From positions 27,324 through 91,323 of the forward strand of contig DXXM01000009.1 of the NCBI GenBank assembly GCA_019416285.1: DNA of 64,000 nucleotides, written 5' to 3'. This DNA is from Bacteroidales bacterium (GTDB lineage: Bacteria; Bacteroidota; Bacteroidia; Bacteroidales; Muribaculaceae). This document shows positions 25,088-33,729 of this stretch, piece after piece. The notes under the pieces were generated by a model that worked only from the letters and a program-made list of their open reading frames with translations, searched no databases and was not told where the DNA came from. The position numbers and the translations under genes are program-made. Each line of letters begins with the position of its first letter. Within the stretch, counting starts at the first letter, position 1.

Positions 25088-25128
25088 ATAAAAAACTCCC
25101 TGCAATCCGATTTGGATTGCAGGGAGTC
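25088..25128 (-). terminator. Terminator of the initiator tRNA
   Basis: On the minus strand ACTCCCTGCAATCC pairs perfectly with GGATTGCAGGGAGT, loop AAATC, followed by a T run. Confidence 0.9.
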
Positions 25129-25136
25129 GGTTTTAG

Positions 25137-25208
<72 letters not shown>

Positions 25209-25226
25209 ATGTCGTTTTTCGTGGTG

Positions 25227-25258
25227 CAAAGGTAGGAAGTTTTATCGGGCCGGCCAAA
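25227..25258 (-). promoter_or_regulatory. Promoter of tRNA-fMet
   Basis: On the minus strand TTTG (25255-25258), 20 bp, TACCTTTG (25227-25234), then the tRNA 18 bp downstream. An exact fit to the consensus. Confidence 0.8.
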
Positions 25259-25405
25259 TATTATCGCATATTTTAGAGTTAAAAAGAGTTAACAGAAACA
25301 ATTCCTATTGATATTTGCCATTTTCAGGCGTTATATGTTAAGGAAAACTCAATTTTCATCACTCCTGCGAGCGATTTTCGAGGTATAATTTGTAAATTTG
25401 CACTT

Positions 25406-26170
25406 ATGCACAACAGATCATCATTTTTAGCGCAGATACCGCCTGTCACCAAAAATCTGATTATCATCAACCTGATAGTCTGGCTGGCTATGTTCGTGCT
25501 TCCCGGCAGATTAGGGATGCGGCTCGAGAACTTCGGCGGACTCCACTATTTCCTGGCGTCGGACTTCAATCCGGCGCAGTTGTTCACCTATATGTTCATG
25601 CACTCCACACAGGGTTTCGCACATATATTCTTCAATATGTTCTCGCTGTGGATGTTCGGCATGGCTCTTGAGCGCACTCTCGGGAGCGCGCGGTTCCTGT
25701 TCTATTATATATCGTGTGGCGTGGGCGCGGCTCTCGTCCAGGAGCTCGTCTGGGCGCTGACGTGGGAGGACACCTTCGTGCGTCTCATCTCCGCTTCCTA
25801 CCACATCGACTTCCCCGAGGCCCGCGAGTACATCGGTCAGCTCATGACCACCGCCGACGGCAAGGCGGCTCTCGCCCAAAATCTCAACATTTTCGTGACC
25901 ATCGGCGCATCCGGCGCCGTCTACGGCATCCTGCTCGCCTTCGGCATGCTCTTCCCCAACGCTCCGCTCTATCTATTCTTCATCCCCGTGCCCGTCAAGG
26001 CCAAATGGATGGTGATAGGCATGGGTGCCATCGAACTCCTCATCGGACTGAGCGAAGCAGCCGGCAGAGCCGACGGCATAGCCCACTTCGCCCACCTCGG
26101 AGGCATGATATTCGGTTTCTTCATAATCCTCTACTGGAAAAAGAAAGGCACGTTCAATGGGATTTACTGA
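25406..26170 (+). CDS. Rhomboid intramembrane serine protease
   Basis: 254 residues, six or more membrane spans. Catalytic residues are in place: GASG with S169 in one helix, and H230 in AHFAHLGG. An N-terminal helix plus HIFFNMFSLWMFG is the usual rhomboid L1/TM2 signature. It cleaves membrane proteins within the bilayer; substrates are unknown. A TAAATTTG -7 element (25393-25400) ends five bases before the ATG, so the transcript may have almost no leader. It overlaps the next rhomboid gene by 14 bp. Confidence 0.93.
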   Translation: MHNRSSFLAQIPPVTKNLIIINLIVWLAMFVLPGRLGMRLENFGGLHYFLASDFNPAQLFTYMFMHSTQGFAHIFFNMFSLWMFGMALERTLGSARFLFYYISCGVGAALVQELVWALTWEDTFVRLISASYHIDFPEAREYIGQLMTTADGKAALAQNLNIFVTIGASGAVYGILLAFGMLFPNAPLYLFFIPVPVKAKWMVIGMGAIELLIGLSEAAGRADGIAHFAHLGGMIFGFFIILYWKKKGTFNGIY

Positions 26171-27119
26171 CACACTCGGCCGCATGCGCCGCTCCTTCGA
26201 CGGCTCCACGATGCTGATGAAAATCATCTGGATCAACATAGCCATCTTCGTCCTGCTCCGGCTGGCCGCTATAATCTGTGTCTTTTCCGGAGCCCCCGGA
26301 TTTCTCGACACCATCCTGGCCTGGGTGCAGCTTCCCAGCAGCCCCCTCGTGTTCATCACACGCCCCTGGACACTGCTCACATATATGTTCGCCCAGTATG
26401 ACCTCATGCACATTATCTTCAATATGCTATGGCTCTACTGGTTCGGGACACTCTTCATGATGGTGGCCACGCAGCGCCAGCTCCTCGCCCTCTACCTCCT
26501 CGGCGGACTCGGAGGCGCCGCCCTCTTCATGGCCGCCTACGCAGCCCTCCCCGCCTTCGCATGGCACAGCGGCCTGCTCATAGGCTCCTCGGCCTCGGTC
26601 ATAGCCATCGTCACCGCCACGGCCATACTCATGCCCGACTTCAGGATGCACCTGCTCTTCCTCGGCTCCGTATCGCTCAAATGGATAGCTATAGCCACGA
26701 TAGTCCTCGTGCTCATCGGAGTCACCGGGAGCAACGCCGGAGGCGAGATAGCCCATATAGGCGGAGTGGCCGTCGGCGCCATCTACGCCCTGCGCCTGAA
26801 GCGCGGCCACGACATCACCCGCCCCTTCAACGCCGCCTTCGACCGCATGGCCAACCTCTGGAACCGCTTCGCTTCAACCGTGTGGGGCTCATTCTCCTCG
26901 CGCCACGACAAGCGCGCCACATCCGGCAACGGCTCCGCACAGCGCCCCTCCTCCGCGCGTCCATCGTCCTCCGCGCAACGCACTCCCTCTCCGAGCTGCG
27001 GAAGCGACGACCGCGAAATCCTCGACACAATACTCGACAAAATAAAAAAATCAGGCTATTCCGCCCTCACTCCGGAGGAGCGTCAGCGCCTCTTTGACGT
27101 AAGCAGAAAAATCAAGTGA
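26157..27119 (+). CDS. Second rhomboid protease with C-terminal cytoplasmic tail
   Basis: 320 residues. The rhomboid core (about 20-215) has the catalytic GSSAS (S145) and H200 in IAHIGG, plus LMHIIFNMLWLYWFG. A Ser/Pro/Arg-rich linker (about 240-275) leads to a small helical domain (about 280-320, with LDTILDKIKKSGYSALTPEE), like the DUF6576 tails of Bacteroidetes rhomboids. The start lies within the end of the preceding rhomboid gene, so the two are translationally coupled and may act together. The stop overlaps the next start. Confidence 0.92.
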   Translation: MGFTDTLGRMRRSFDGSTMLMKIIWINIAIFVLLRLAAIICVFSGAPGFLDTILAWVQLPSSPLVFITRPWTLLTYMFAQYDLMHIIFNMLWLYWFGTLFMMVATQRQLLALYLLGGLGGAALFMAAYAALPAFAWHSGLLIGSSASVIAIVTATAILMPDFRMHLLFLGSVSLKWIAIATIVLVLIGVTGSNAGGEIAHIGGVAVGAIYALRLKRGHDITRPFNAAFDRMANLWNRFASTVWGSFSSRHDKRATSGNGSAQRPSSARPSSSAQRTPSPSCGSDDREILDTILDKIKKSGYSALTPEERQRLFDVSRKIK

Positions 27120-28279
27120 ATCTCCGTCGTCCACATCGCCCCGTCAAGTCCACAGTCCTCGCCATCGGCGTCGGATTCAACCTCTTCGTGGCCATGCTCA
27201 CGGTATTCTCGGCCTACGGCGGCACCTTCAACCCCGAGGAAAGGGTGATAGCGTCGATGGCCGCCATGGTTCTCCCCGCACTTCTCGCCCTGGGCGGAGC
27301 GCTCTTCATCGTCAACCTCTTCTTCGACCGCCGGCTCGACCTCATCCTCCTGGGCGGATGGCTCGTCTCGATGCCGTCGATACTCGTTTTCTCCCCCCTA
27401 CGCATGCACCCCGCGCTCGACGCCGAGGAAAAAGCGAGGTCATTCACATTCATGACCTACAATGTGCTCCACCTCTGGGACTTCCGCGGCGAAAACCCCG
27501 ACCTGAAGCAAAACGCCACCCTGTCATATATCCTTGCCACAGACCCCGACATCGTCAACATCCAGGAACTCGAGGATATAGACTACGCCGAAAGCGAGCG
27601 GTGGCACATCTCACGAGCCCAGCTCGATTCCCTCGAGAGCCGCTACCCCTACCATTTCGTCAACGTGTCGCAGCAGCTCGCCCTCTTCTCGAAATATCCC
27701 GCCGAGCAGGTCGAAATCCATGTCGACCCGACCGTGGCCTACACTATGGCATGTTTCCGGCTCGACGTCATGGGTCATAAAATCCACCTCATGAACGTCC
27801 ACCTCAAATCCATCGGCCTCACCCCAGAGGACAAGACTCTCTATAAATCCGCCCTCGACATCCCCGAGACCAAAAAGGAACTCAAGCGCGAGCTGAAGGA
27901 AGTGAAATCGCAGCTCCTGTCGAAACTCGCCGAGGCCTTCCGCGAGCGCGCGGTTCAGGCCCAGGCCGTCCGCAGTGTGGTCGACTCAATCGGCGGCCCC
28001 TTCATAGTGGCCGGCGACTTCAACGACATCCCCGACTGCTACGCCGTGCGCACCATACGCCGCGACGACATGCACGACGCATACGCCGACGCCGCTTTCG
28101 GCCCCGCCATCACCTACCACGGCGACCGCTTCTACTTCCGCATCGACCAGGTGCTCTACCGCGGCCCCTTCAGGGCTGTCGACATCGAGCGCGGCGACAT
28201 CAGTTCGAGCGACCACAATCCCCTCCTCACCACTTTCCTCTTCGACAAGACCGCTCCAGTGCAGGAGCCTCGCCATTAA
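27116..28279 (+). CDS. Membrane-anchored endonuclease/exonuclease/phosphatase-family protein
   Basis: 387 residues from a GTG start overlapping the rhomboid stop (GTGA). Two N-terminal membrane spans (about 13-70) precede an EEP domain (about 105-380). Visible active-site elements: FTFMTYNVLHLWDF (metal/Asn), IVNIQELEDID (catalytic Glu), FIVAGDFNDIP (DFN) and SSDHNPL (terminal Asp-His pair). The family includes nucleases, sphingomyelinases and phosphoinositide phosphatases, so the substrate cannot be read from sequence. It is the third gene of the rhomboid-rhomboid-EEP operon. Confidence 0.88.
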   Translation: MNLRRPHRPVKSTVLAIGVGFNLFVAMLTVFSAYGGTFNPEERVIASMAAMVLPALLALGGALFIVNLFFDRRLDLILLGGWLVSMPSILVFSPLRMHPALDAEEKARSFTFMTYNVLHLWDFRGENPDLKQNATLSYILATDPDIVNIQELEDIDYAESERWHISRAQLDSLESRYPYHFVNVSQQLALFSKYPAEQVEIHVDPTVAYTMACFRLDVMGHKIHLMNVHLKSIGLTPEDKTLYKSALDIPETKKELKRELKEVKSQLLSKLAEAFRERAVQAQAVRSVVDSIGGPFIVAGDFNDIPDCYAVRTIRRDDMHDAYADAAFGPAITYHGDRFYFRIDQVLYRGPFRAVDIERGDISSSDHNPLLTTFLFDKTAPVQEPRH

Positions 28280-28313
28280 CAGTCAGAATTATTAACCTTA
28301 ATAATATACCGCA

Positions 28314-30491
28314 ATGAACAAAGTTTTAACCGCCGCCCTCGGAGCCATCCTGCTTCCGGCGGCACTCAGCACCCCGACCCAAATGAGCGCAGAGACGAGA
28401 CAGAATCCGTTCATGGTGCCCTACGACACCCCCTTCGAGATTCCTCCCTTCGACAAAATCACCTATGCCGACTACCTTCCCGCCATCGAGAAAGGTATCG
28501 CCGACAAGAAGAAAGAAATCGACGCCATCGCCAACAACCCCGCGACACCGACTTTCGACAACACCATCCTCGCCATGGAAAAGAGCGGCGAGCTCCTCAG
28601 CAGAGTGATGCTCGTGTTCGGCGCCCTCGACGAGACCGACAACAACGAGCACATGCTCGCCATCTCCGAGAAAGCCTATCCCATGGTTTCGGCCGCTTCC
28701 GACGAAATCATGATGAACGACAAACTCTTCCAGCGCGTGAAATATCTCTATGACCGCCGCGACAATCTCGGCCTCGACGGAGCCCAGAAGCGTGCCGTGG
28801 AGCTCGCCTACAAGGACTTCACCCGCAACGGCGCCCTCCTCACCCCCGCACAGAAGGATCAGCTCAAGGCCCTCAACAACGAGCTCACTCAGCTCTCGCT
28901 GACATTCAACAAAAACCTCCTCGCATCGACCAACAGCTTTGAAATCGTGGTCGACGACGCTTCGCAGCTTGCAGGCATCCCCGCCGGCATCGTTTCCACG
29001 GCAGCCGAGGAAGCAGCCAAACGCGGCAAGACCGGCAAATGGGTGTTCACCCTCCATGCCCCCAGCCGTCTGCCGGTGCTCAAATTCGCCGACAACCGCG
29101 CCCTCCGCGAAAAAATGTATCAGGGCTACATGAACCTCGCCTCCACCGCGCCCTACGACAACCGCCCCATAATCGGCAACATCGTCAAGGCCCGCGCAAA
29201 GAAAGCCCATCTTCTCGGCTTCAAGGACTTCGCATCCTACATGACCGACAACGTGATGGCCAAGACACCCGACGCTGCCCGCAACCTTCTGATGCAGGTG
29301 TGGGGTCCGACCAAGGACCGCGTGGCCGAAGAGGTAGCCGAAATGCAGACCTATATCGACAAGTCAGGCGAGAAATTCCAGCTCGCTCCCTGGGACTACT
29401 ATTACTACGCCGAAAAGGTGCGCCAGCAGAAATTCGACCTTGACGAAAACGAGGTCAGCGCCTATTTCTCTGTGGACAATGTGCGCAAAGGCATCTTCAC
29501 CCTCGCCAAGCGTCTCTACGGCGTCACTTTCACCGAGCTCCCCGACGCTCCCAAGTATCACCCCGAGGTTAAGGTCTACGAGGTCAAGGACAAGGACAAC
29601 AAACACGTTGCCGTATTCATGACCGACTACTTCCCCCGTCCCTCCAAGCGCCAGGGCGCATGGATGAGCGAGTTCAAGGGCGCCTTCGAGGATGCCGACG
29701 GCACCTCCGCACGCCCCATCGTCTACAACGTCGGCAACTTCACCCGTCCGACAGCCGACACTCCCGCCCTCCTCACTCTCGACGAGGTTGCAACCATGTT
29801 CCATGAGTTCGGCCACGGTCTCCACGGCATGCTCACCAAAGCGAAACTCCGCAGCCAGGCAGGAACAAACGTCGACCGCGACTTCGTGGAACTCCCCTCG
29901 CAGATTACCGAACACTGGGCCATGGAACCCGAGCTCCTCAAGGAATTCGCCTTCCACTACAAGACAGGCGAGGCAATTCCCCAGTCGCTCATCAATAAAC
30001 TCCAGGCCGCATCCACCCACAACCAGGGCTTCGAGCTCACCGAGCGTGTGACTGCCGCCCTCCTCGACCTCGAATGGGGCCAGCTCAATCCAGCTGACAG
30101 CGACAACATCGACGTCGACGCCTTCGAAAAGCAGGTTGCCGCCAAACTCGACATGCCCTCGACCATCGCCTACCGCTACCGCTCACCCTACTTCAAGCAT
30201 ATCTTCGGCGGTGACCATTATGCTTCCGGCTACTATACCTATCTCTGGGCCGAGGTACTCGACACCGACGGCTTCGAGCTCTTCACCGAAAAGGGCATCT
30301 TCGACCCCGAGACTGCCAAAGCCTTCAAGGAAAACATTCTTGAAATGGGCGGCAGCGAAGACCCGATGACACTCTTCAAGCGTTTCCGCGGCCATGAACC
30401 CAAAGTCGACGCTCTCCTGCGCAACCACGGTCTGCTTCCGCGCACCGAAAAAGCCAAGGGCGGCGATATTAATGTTCCCGGCGGAAAATAA
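28314..30491 (+). CDS. dcp: M3-family peptidyl-dipeptidase
   Basis: 725 residues with a probable signal peptide (about 1-25). The M3 zinc site is intact: HEFGH starting at residue 497, within TMFHEFGHGLHGML, and the downstream glutamate region. The C-terminal GGDHYASGYYTYLWAEVLD is typical of Dcp/oligopeptidase A. It releases dipeptides from peptide C-termini, here probably in the periplasm. It lies 34 bp after the EEP gene and may be read from the same transcript. Confidence 0.93.
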   Translation: MNKVLTAALGAILLPAALSTPTQMSAETRQNPFMVPYDTPFEIPPFDKITYADYLPAIEKGIADKKKEIDAIANNPATPTFDNTILAMEKSGELLSRVMLVFGALDETDNNEHMLAISEKAYPMVSAASDEIMMNDKLFQRVKYLYDRRDNLGLDGAQKRAVELAYKDFTRNGALLTPAQKDQLKALNNELTQLSLTFNKNLLASTNSFEIVVDDASQLAGIPAGIVSTAAEEAAKRGKTGKWVFTLHAPSRLPVLKFADNRALREKMYQGYMNLASTAPYDNRPIIGNIVKARAKKAHLLGFKDFASYMTDNVMAKTPDAARNLLMQVWGPTKDRVAEEVAEMQTYIDKSGEKFQLAPWDYYYYAEKVRQQKFDLDENEVSAYFSVDNVRKGIFTLAKRLYGVTFTELPDAPKYHPEVKVYEVKDKDNKHVAVFMTDYFPRPSKRQGAWMSEFKGAFEDADGTSARPIVYNVGNFTRPTADTPALLTLDEVATMFHEFGHGLHGMLTKAKLRSQAGTNVDRDFVELPSQITEHWAMEPELLKEFAFHYKTGEAIPQSLINKLQAASTHNQGFELTERVTAALLDLEWGQLNPADSDNIDVDAFEKQVAAKLDMPSTIAYRYRSPYFKHIFGGDHYASGYYTYLWAEVLDTDGFELFTEKGIFDPETAKAFKENILEMGGSEDPMTLFKRFRGHEPKVDALLRNHGLLPRTEKAKGGDINVPGGK

Positions 30492-30712
30492 ATTATTTCC
30501 AACTGTCAATTATTGTTAAATAAGTCCCCGATTGGAATAATTATACTTGTAAAGATAGGCTTTTTCAAAAGAAAAGCCTATCTTTGCTTCAGCAATTAAA
30601 TCGGATACATAACAATTTGCGAAACCCTAAAATTCACAAATAACGTATTATTCTAAAAATATTGCATATTTAGAACCAACCTACGTTAACTAATAAGTGA
30701 ATCATAGGTTAG

Positions 30713-30747
30713 GATAAGGCCACTCGTGAGAGTAGCCTTATTTTTTA
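30713..30747 (+). terminator. Rho-independent terminator
   Basis: ATAAGGC pairs with GCCTTAT around a short GC-containing loop, followed by six T. Confidence 0.75.
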
Positions 30748-30975
30748 TCCACGCGTTTAATTCCACCGCTTTGCCACGCCCCCCGACTCCCCCTCCAAAA
30801 GATAAATCGCGTCCAGACCATGACCCCGGAGGAGATTTTAGAGACTTTTTCGTTAATACAGATTTAATTTCCGTCACCCTTTTCCGCCCTATCACCGCCT
30901 GGAGGCCTACGACTGAGACAGATCCCGTTTTATTGTATAGTATTATGAAATCCGTGGTTAATTTTTGTCAATATT

Positions 30976-31007
30976 GTTGCGCGGATGAGGCAAATATGCT
31001 AATTTTG
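30976..31007 (+). promoter_or_regulatory. Promoter of the ECF sigma gene
   Basis: GTTG (30976-30979), 20 bp, TAATTTTG (31000-31007). A leader of about 115 nt precedes the ATG at 31127. Confidence 0.6.
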
Positions 31008-31126
31008 CAAAACATATCGACGTTTATTGTACGTGTACCTTTATTTTTATTAATATTTTTTTATCGTTAACAATCCCGGACTGCCTATCGAAACATTGCT
31101 ACTCTAACCAATCAAATTAGACTACA

Positions 31127-31717
31127 ATGGAACAACTGACTAAGCTTTCTGACCGTGATCTGGTCGTTGCTTACGCCAACAATAACAACGAAGCTTTTGA
31201 TGTGCTCCTGCAGCGTCACCAGCAGAAGGTATATTCCTATATCTTACACATTGTGAAAAACAAGGATGTCGCCGACGATATTTTTCAGGAAACTTTCGTC
31301 AAGGCCATCATGACCATCAAACAGGGACGCTACACCGAACACGGCAAATTCTCCGGCTGGCTCACTCGTATCGCCCACAACCTCATCATCGACTTCTTCC
31401 GTCAGGAAAAAATCGAAAACGCCGTCTCATCCGACGATGCCGACAACGACGTGCTAAACCGCCGCGACCTCTGCGAAGGCAACATCGAGGACTCCCTCGT
31501 CAGCCTTCAGATCGACGCCGACCTGCGCCGCATCGTCATGGCCCTCCCCGACCCGCAGCGCGAAGTGCTCGTGATGCGCTTCTACCGCAACATGTCGTTC
31601 AAGGAGATTGCCGAGGCCACTTCGGTCAGCATCAACACAGCTCTCGGCCGCATGCGCTACGCCATCATCAACATGCGCCGCATCGCCGCCGAAAACAATA
31701 TCGCGCTCGCAATCTGA
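31127..31717 (+). CDS. ECF-type RNA polymerase sigma factor
   Basis: 196 residues. Region 2 (about 20-90) includes KNKDVADDIFQETFVKA and FSGWLTRIAHNLIIDFFR; region 4 (about 130-185) includes LPDPQREVLVMRFYRNMSFKEIAE, a helix-turn-helix typical of sigma-70 group 4 factors. It directs polymerase to a set of stress or envelope promoters. No anti-sigma gene is adjacent, as often seen for the widely conserved Bacteroidetes SigW-like factor. Confidence 0.93.
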   Translation: MEQLTKLSDRDLVVAYANNNNEAFDVLLQRHQQKVYSYILHIVKNKDVADDIFQETFVKAIMTIKQGRYTEHGKFSGWLTRIAHNLIIDFFRQEKIENAVSSDDADNDVLNRRDLCEGNIEDSLVSLQIDADLRRIVMALPDPQREVLVMRFYRNMSFKEIAEATSVSINTALGRMRYAIINMRRIAAENNIALAI

Positions 31718-31834
31718 CGCCTTCCCTCTCCACCTCTCTCCTCACCCTTCCCCCCTTTCTCCCCTGCTCCCTCCCGTTTCTCCCCGCGCTTCAACAGATT
31801 TCACCAGTCATCAATCAGTATCATCATTTCAGAA

Positions 31835-32890
31835 ATGTCACGTCAACCGATCAGATTGCTCTCTCTCCTCCTGCTCCTCTTCTCCATGCCGGAACTATAT
31901 GCAGCAGAGGCTGCGGCCTGTGCTCCCGCCGACGAAAGCAAGGTAGACCTTGTGCCGAAAATCCACGGCGCCTTCCGCGCCCGCTGGGAAATGGATACCG
32001 AACACGACGGTGAAAACCGTTTCCAGGTGCGCAACGCCCGCATCATCCTCAACGGCATGATTGCACCCTCGATTGACTACTATTTCCAGACCGACCTCTG
32101 CGACCGCGGCAAAATGAAGATACTCGACGCCTGGGGACGCATCGGCATCACGCCGGCGCTCAAATTTCAGGCCGGACAGTTCCGTCTCCCCTTCGGTACG
32201 GACTGTTTCCGCGGCCCGGGTAACTATGTGTTCGCCAACCGTTCCTTCGTCGGCAACGTCATGAACAATATCCGCGGCGTCGGCGCCAAGCTCTCCTACA
32301 CCCTGCCCCTTCCCTCCGCCTCATCGCTCGCCCTCGACGCCGGAGCCTTCAACCCCACAGCCATGACCGACCACAGTGTATGGGTCAAGGAGATGGCTTT
32401 CGCAGGCAAGGCGCTCTACACCATCGACCGCGTGAAGATAGCCGCCGGAGCCGAAACCGTAATCCCCGATTCGGTACGCATAAACGCCATCGGAGCCTCG
32501 GCCACATGGAGCTGCGGAGGCTGGACAGTGGAGGGCGAATACATCAACAAGCACTATGTCAACAAAGCTCACAAGGCCGGCCACGGCTACAACTTCTTCG
32601 TCGACTATGGTTTCCCCGTGAAAGCCGGAGTGTTTAACCGCGCGTCGGTCCAGGGCCGTTTCGACGGCATGACCGCGCAGAGCAGCGGCACCCGCGACAA
32701 AGATGGCCGTCTCACCACCGACCTCCCCGCCCGCAACCGCATCACCGTCGGCGGCACCCTGTCATATAACTACCGCCTCGTCCACTGTGACCTGCGCCTC
32801 AACTACGAGAAATACTTCTACCACCACGGCGTCACCGTCCCCGTCGGCAGCGGCGACAAAATCTGCGCCGAAATGGTCATAAAATTCTGA
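31835..32890 (+). CDS. Phosphate-selective-type (OprO/OprP) porin
   Basis: 351 residues with a signal peptide (about 1-25). The beta-barrel opens with KIHGAFRARWEMDTEHDGENRFQVRNARI, seen here in pieces (KIHGAFRARWEM and NRFQVRNARIILNG), and continues with FQAGQFRLPFG, both typical of the OprO/OprP family. It ends with CAEMVIKF, a C-terminal Phe as expected of outer-membrane barrels. It would form an anion-preferring outer-membrane channel. It lies 117 bp after the sigma gene; co-regulation is possible but unproven. Confidence 0.85.
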   Translation: MSRQPIRLLSLLLLLFSMPELYAAEAAACAPADESKVDLVPKIHGAFRARWEMDTEHDGENRFQVRNARIILNGMIAPSIDYYFQTDLCDRGKMKILDAWGRIGITPALKFQAGQFRLPFGTDCFRGPGNYVFANRSFVGNVMNNIRGVGAKLSYTLPLPSASSLALDAGAFNPTAMTDHSVWVKEMAFAGKALYTIDRVKIAAGAETVIPDSVRINAIGASATWSCGGWTVEGEYINKHYVNKAHKAGHGYNFFVDYGFPVKAGVFNRASVQGRFDGMTAQSSGTRDKDGRLTTDLPARNRITVGGTLSYNYRLVHCDLRLNYEKYFYHHGVTVPVGSGDKICAEMVIKF

Positions 32891-32941
32891 CATCACTCCA
32901 CGGGCCAGACATTGGCCGCCGATAGATCCATTTATTTACTG

Positions 32942-33129
32942 TCAGTTATACTTGCTGCTGAGATGGGAAATCACCACCTCAATCGAAGTGCGATAGAATA
33001 CCCGTGCAAATGTCTGAAAACCGTCCGGCCCTACAATAATGTCTTTTGATTCTTATCTTCATAAAAAGTGAGGACAACCACTAAATGATTGCCCTCATTA
33101 TCGGGAATGAGTGTCTCAATAGGTTCCAT
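32942..33129 (-). pseudogene. Small second gene of a two-gene unit, frameshifted
   Basis: The frame starts at ATG 33129 (overlapping the stop of the upstream small gene as TAATG) and codes MEPIETLIPDNEGNHLVVV... but stops after 32 codons at 33031. Adding one A to the AAAA run (TTTT on the plus strand, 33044-33047) joins it to DIIVGPDGFQTFARVFYRTS and a stop at 32942-32944, giving about 62 residues. So this is either a disrupted gene, a programmed slip, or a base error in the assembly. No family recognised. Confidence 0.55.
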
Positions 33130-33263
33130 TATCCGTGAATCTGTCCACGGTATTTGTCACAGATTTTTTTCATGCGCTCCTTCTTTTGCTGTTGCGCTTC
33201 CTTTATGAAAGCGACCAACTCCCGGGAAGGATGCTGTATTCGGATGGTGTTTGTCGTTTCCAT
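33129..33263 (-). CDS. Small basic protein, first gene of a two-gene unit
   Basis: 44 residues beginning METTNTIRIQHPSRELVAF, then a Lys/Glu/Gln-rich helix (IKEAQQQKKERMKKICDKY). A TATATTTG -7 element on the minus strand (33293-33300) lies about 30 bp upstream. Its stop overlaps the start of the following small frame by one base, as in coupled gene pairs such as toxin-antitoxin units. No family recognised; the short beta-like start plus charged helix resembles antitoxin N-termini only loosely. Confidence 0.55.
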   Translation of the reverse strand: METTNTIRIQHPSRELVAFIKEAQQQKKERMKKICDKYRGQIHG

Positions 33264-33472
33264 ATCAATTTGTCTTTTAAGTTATTATTATGCAAATATA
33301 CGACAATTATTTTACCGCCGTAAGCTTCCATACACTTAAAGATAGTGCTTCTTGATTCTTTAACATTTATCCTGAAGGGAAGGTTGAAGTGATAAGGGGA
33401 TTGTGAAACGCCCGCTGAAATCTGACGATATGTTTTTACAAGCCGCATACCTCAAAAAACGACACGAAAAAA

Positions 33473-33570
33473 GGGTAAGCTGACTACATCGCACCGCTAC
33501 AACCCGATACCGTTGCTTCGATCAAGACCTGGCGGAGTTCTCGGGGAGCTGGTCGTGTAGGACTTACCCG
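33473..33570 (-). ncRNA. ffs: Signal recognition particle RNA (4.5S-type)
   Basis: On the minus strand the ends pair (GGGTAAG with CTTACCC) and are followed by TTTTTT. Inner pairs CTACA/TGTAG and CCCGA/TCGGG stack towards the conserved tip CCGCCAGGTC...TCGAAGCAACGG, which corresponds to the Ffh-binding CAGGTCCGGAAGGAAGCAG region of bacterial SRP RNA. The RNA forms the scaffold of the SRP with Ffh. A promoter matching TAnnTTTG ends right before it. Confidence 0.85.
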
Positions 33571-33574
33571 GCTG

Positions 33575-33605
33575 CAAAGGTAAGACTTTTTTCCGAACCG
33601 GCAAG
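33575..33605 (-). promoter_or_regulatory. Promoter of the SRP RNA
   Basis: On the minus strand CTTG (33602-33605), 19 bp, TACCTTTG (33575-33582), placing the start site at the 5' end of the RNA helix. Confidence 0.7.
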
Positions 33606-33729
33606 CGAAAGGGCTCACTTTTGTATCGTTTTTTGCATTATCGCACCTTTTTCGTGCATTTCCGCATGTAAATTTGTCGCAGACAAACATTCTTAACCGA
33701 TTATCTCACCGCAAAATCCTCCCGTTACC

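Larger units (their letters stand above)
30492..31126 (+). other. Intergenic region with two hairpins and a promoter
   Basis: No gene is convincing. A 14-bp stem at 30551-30585 (AAAGATAGGCTTTT/AAAAGCCTATCTTT) follows the peptidase. A terminator is at 30713-30747 and the sigma-factor promoter at 30976-31007. TATCTTTG at 30579-30586 followed by that terminator could mark a short RNA of about 150 nt. Confidence 0.45.

Noticed and set aside
33484..33690. 68-codon open frame on the minus strand
   Set aside because: It overlaps the SRP RNA and its promoter almost entirely; the RNA fold explains the sequence.
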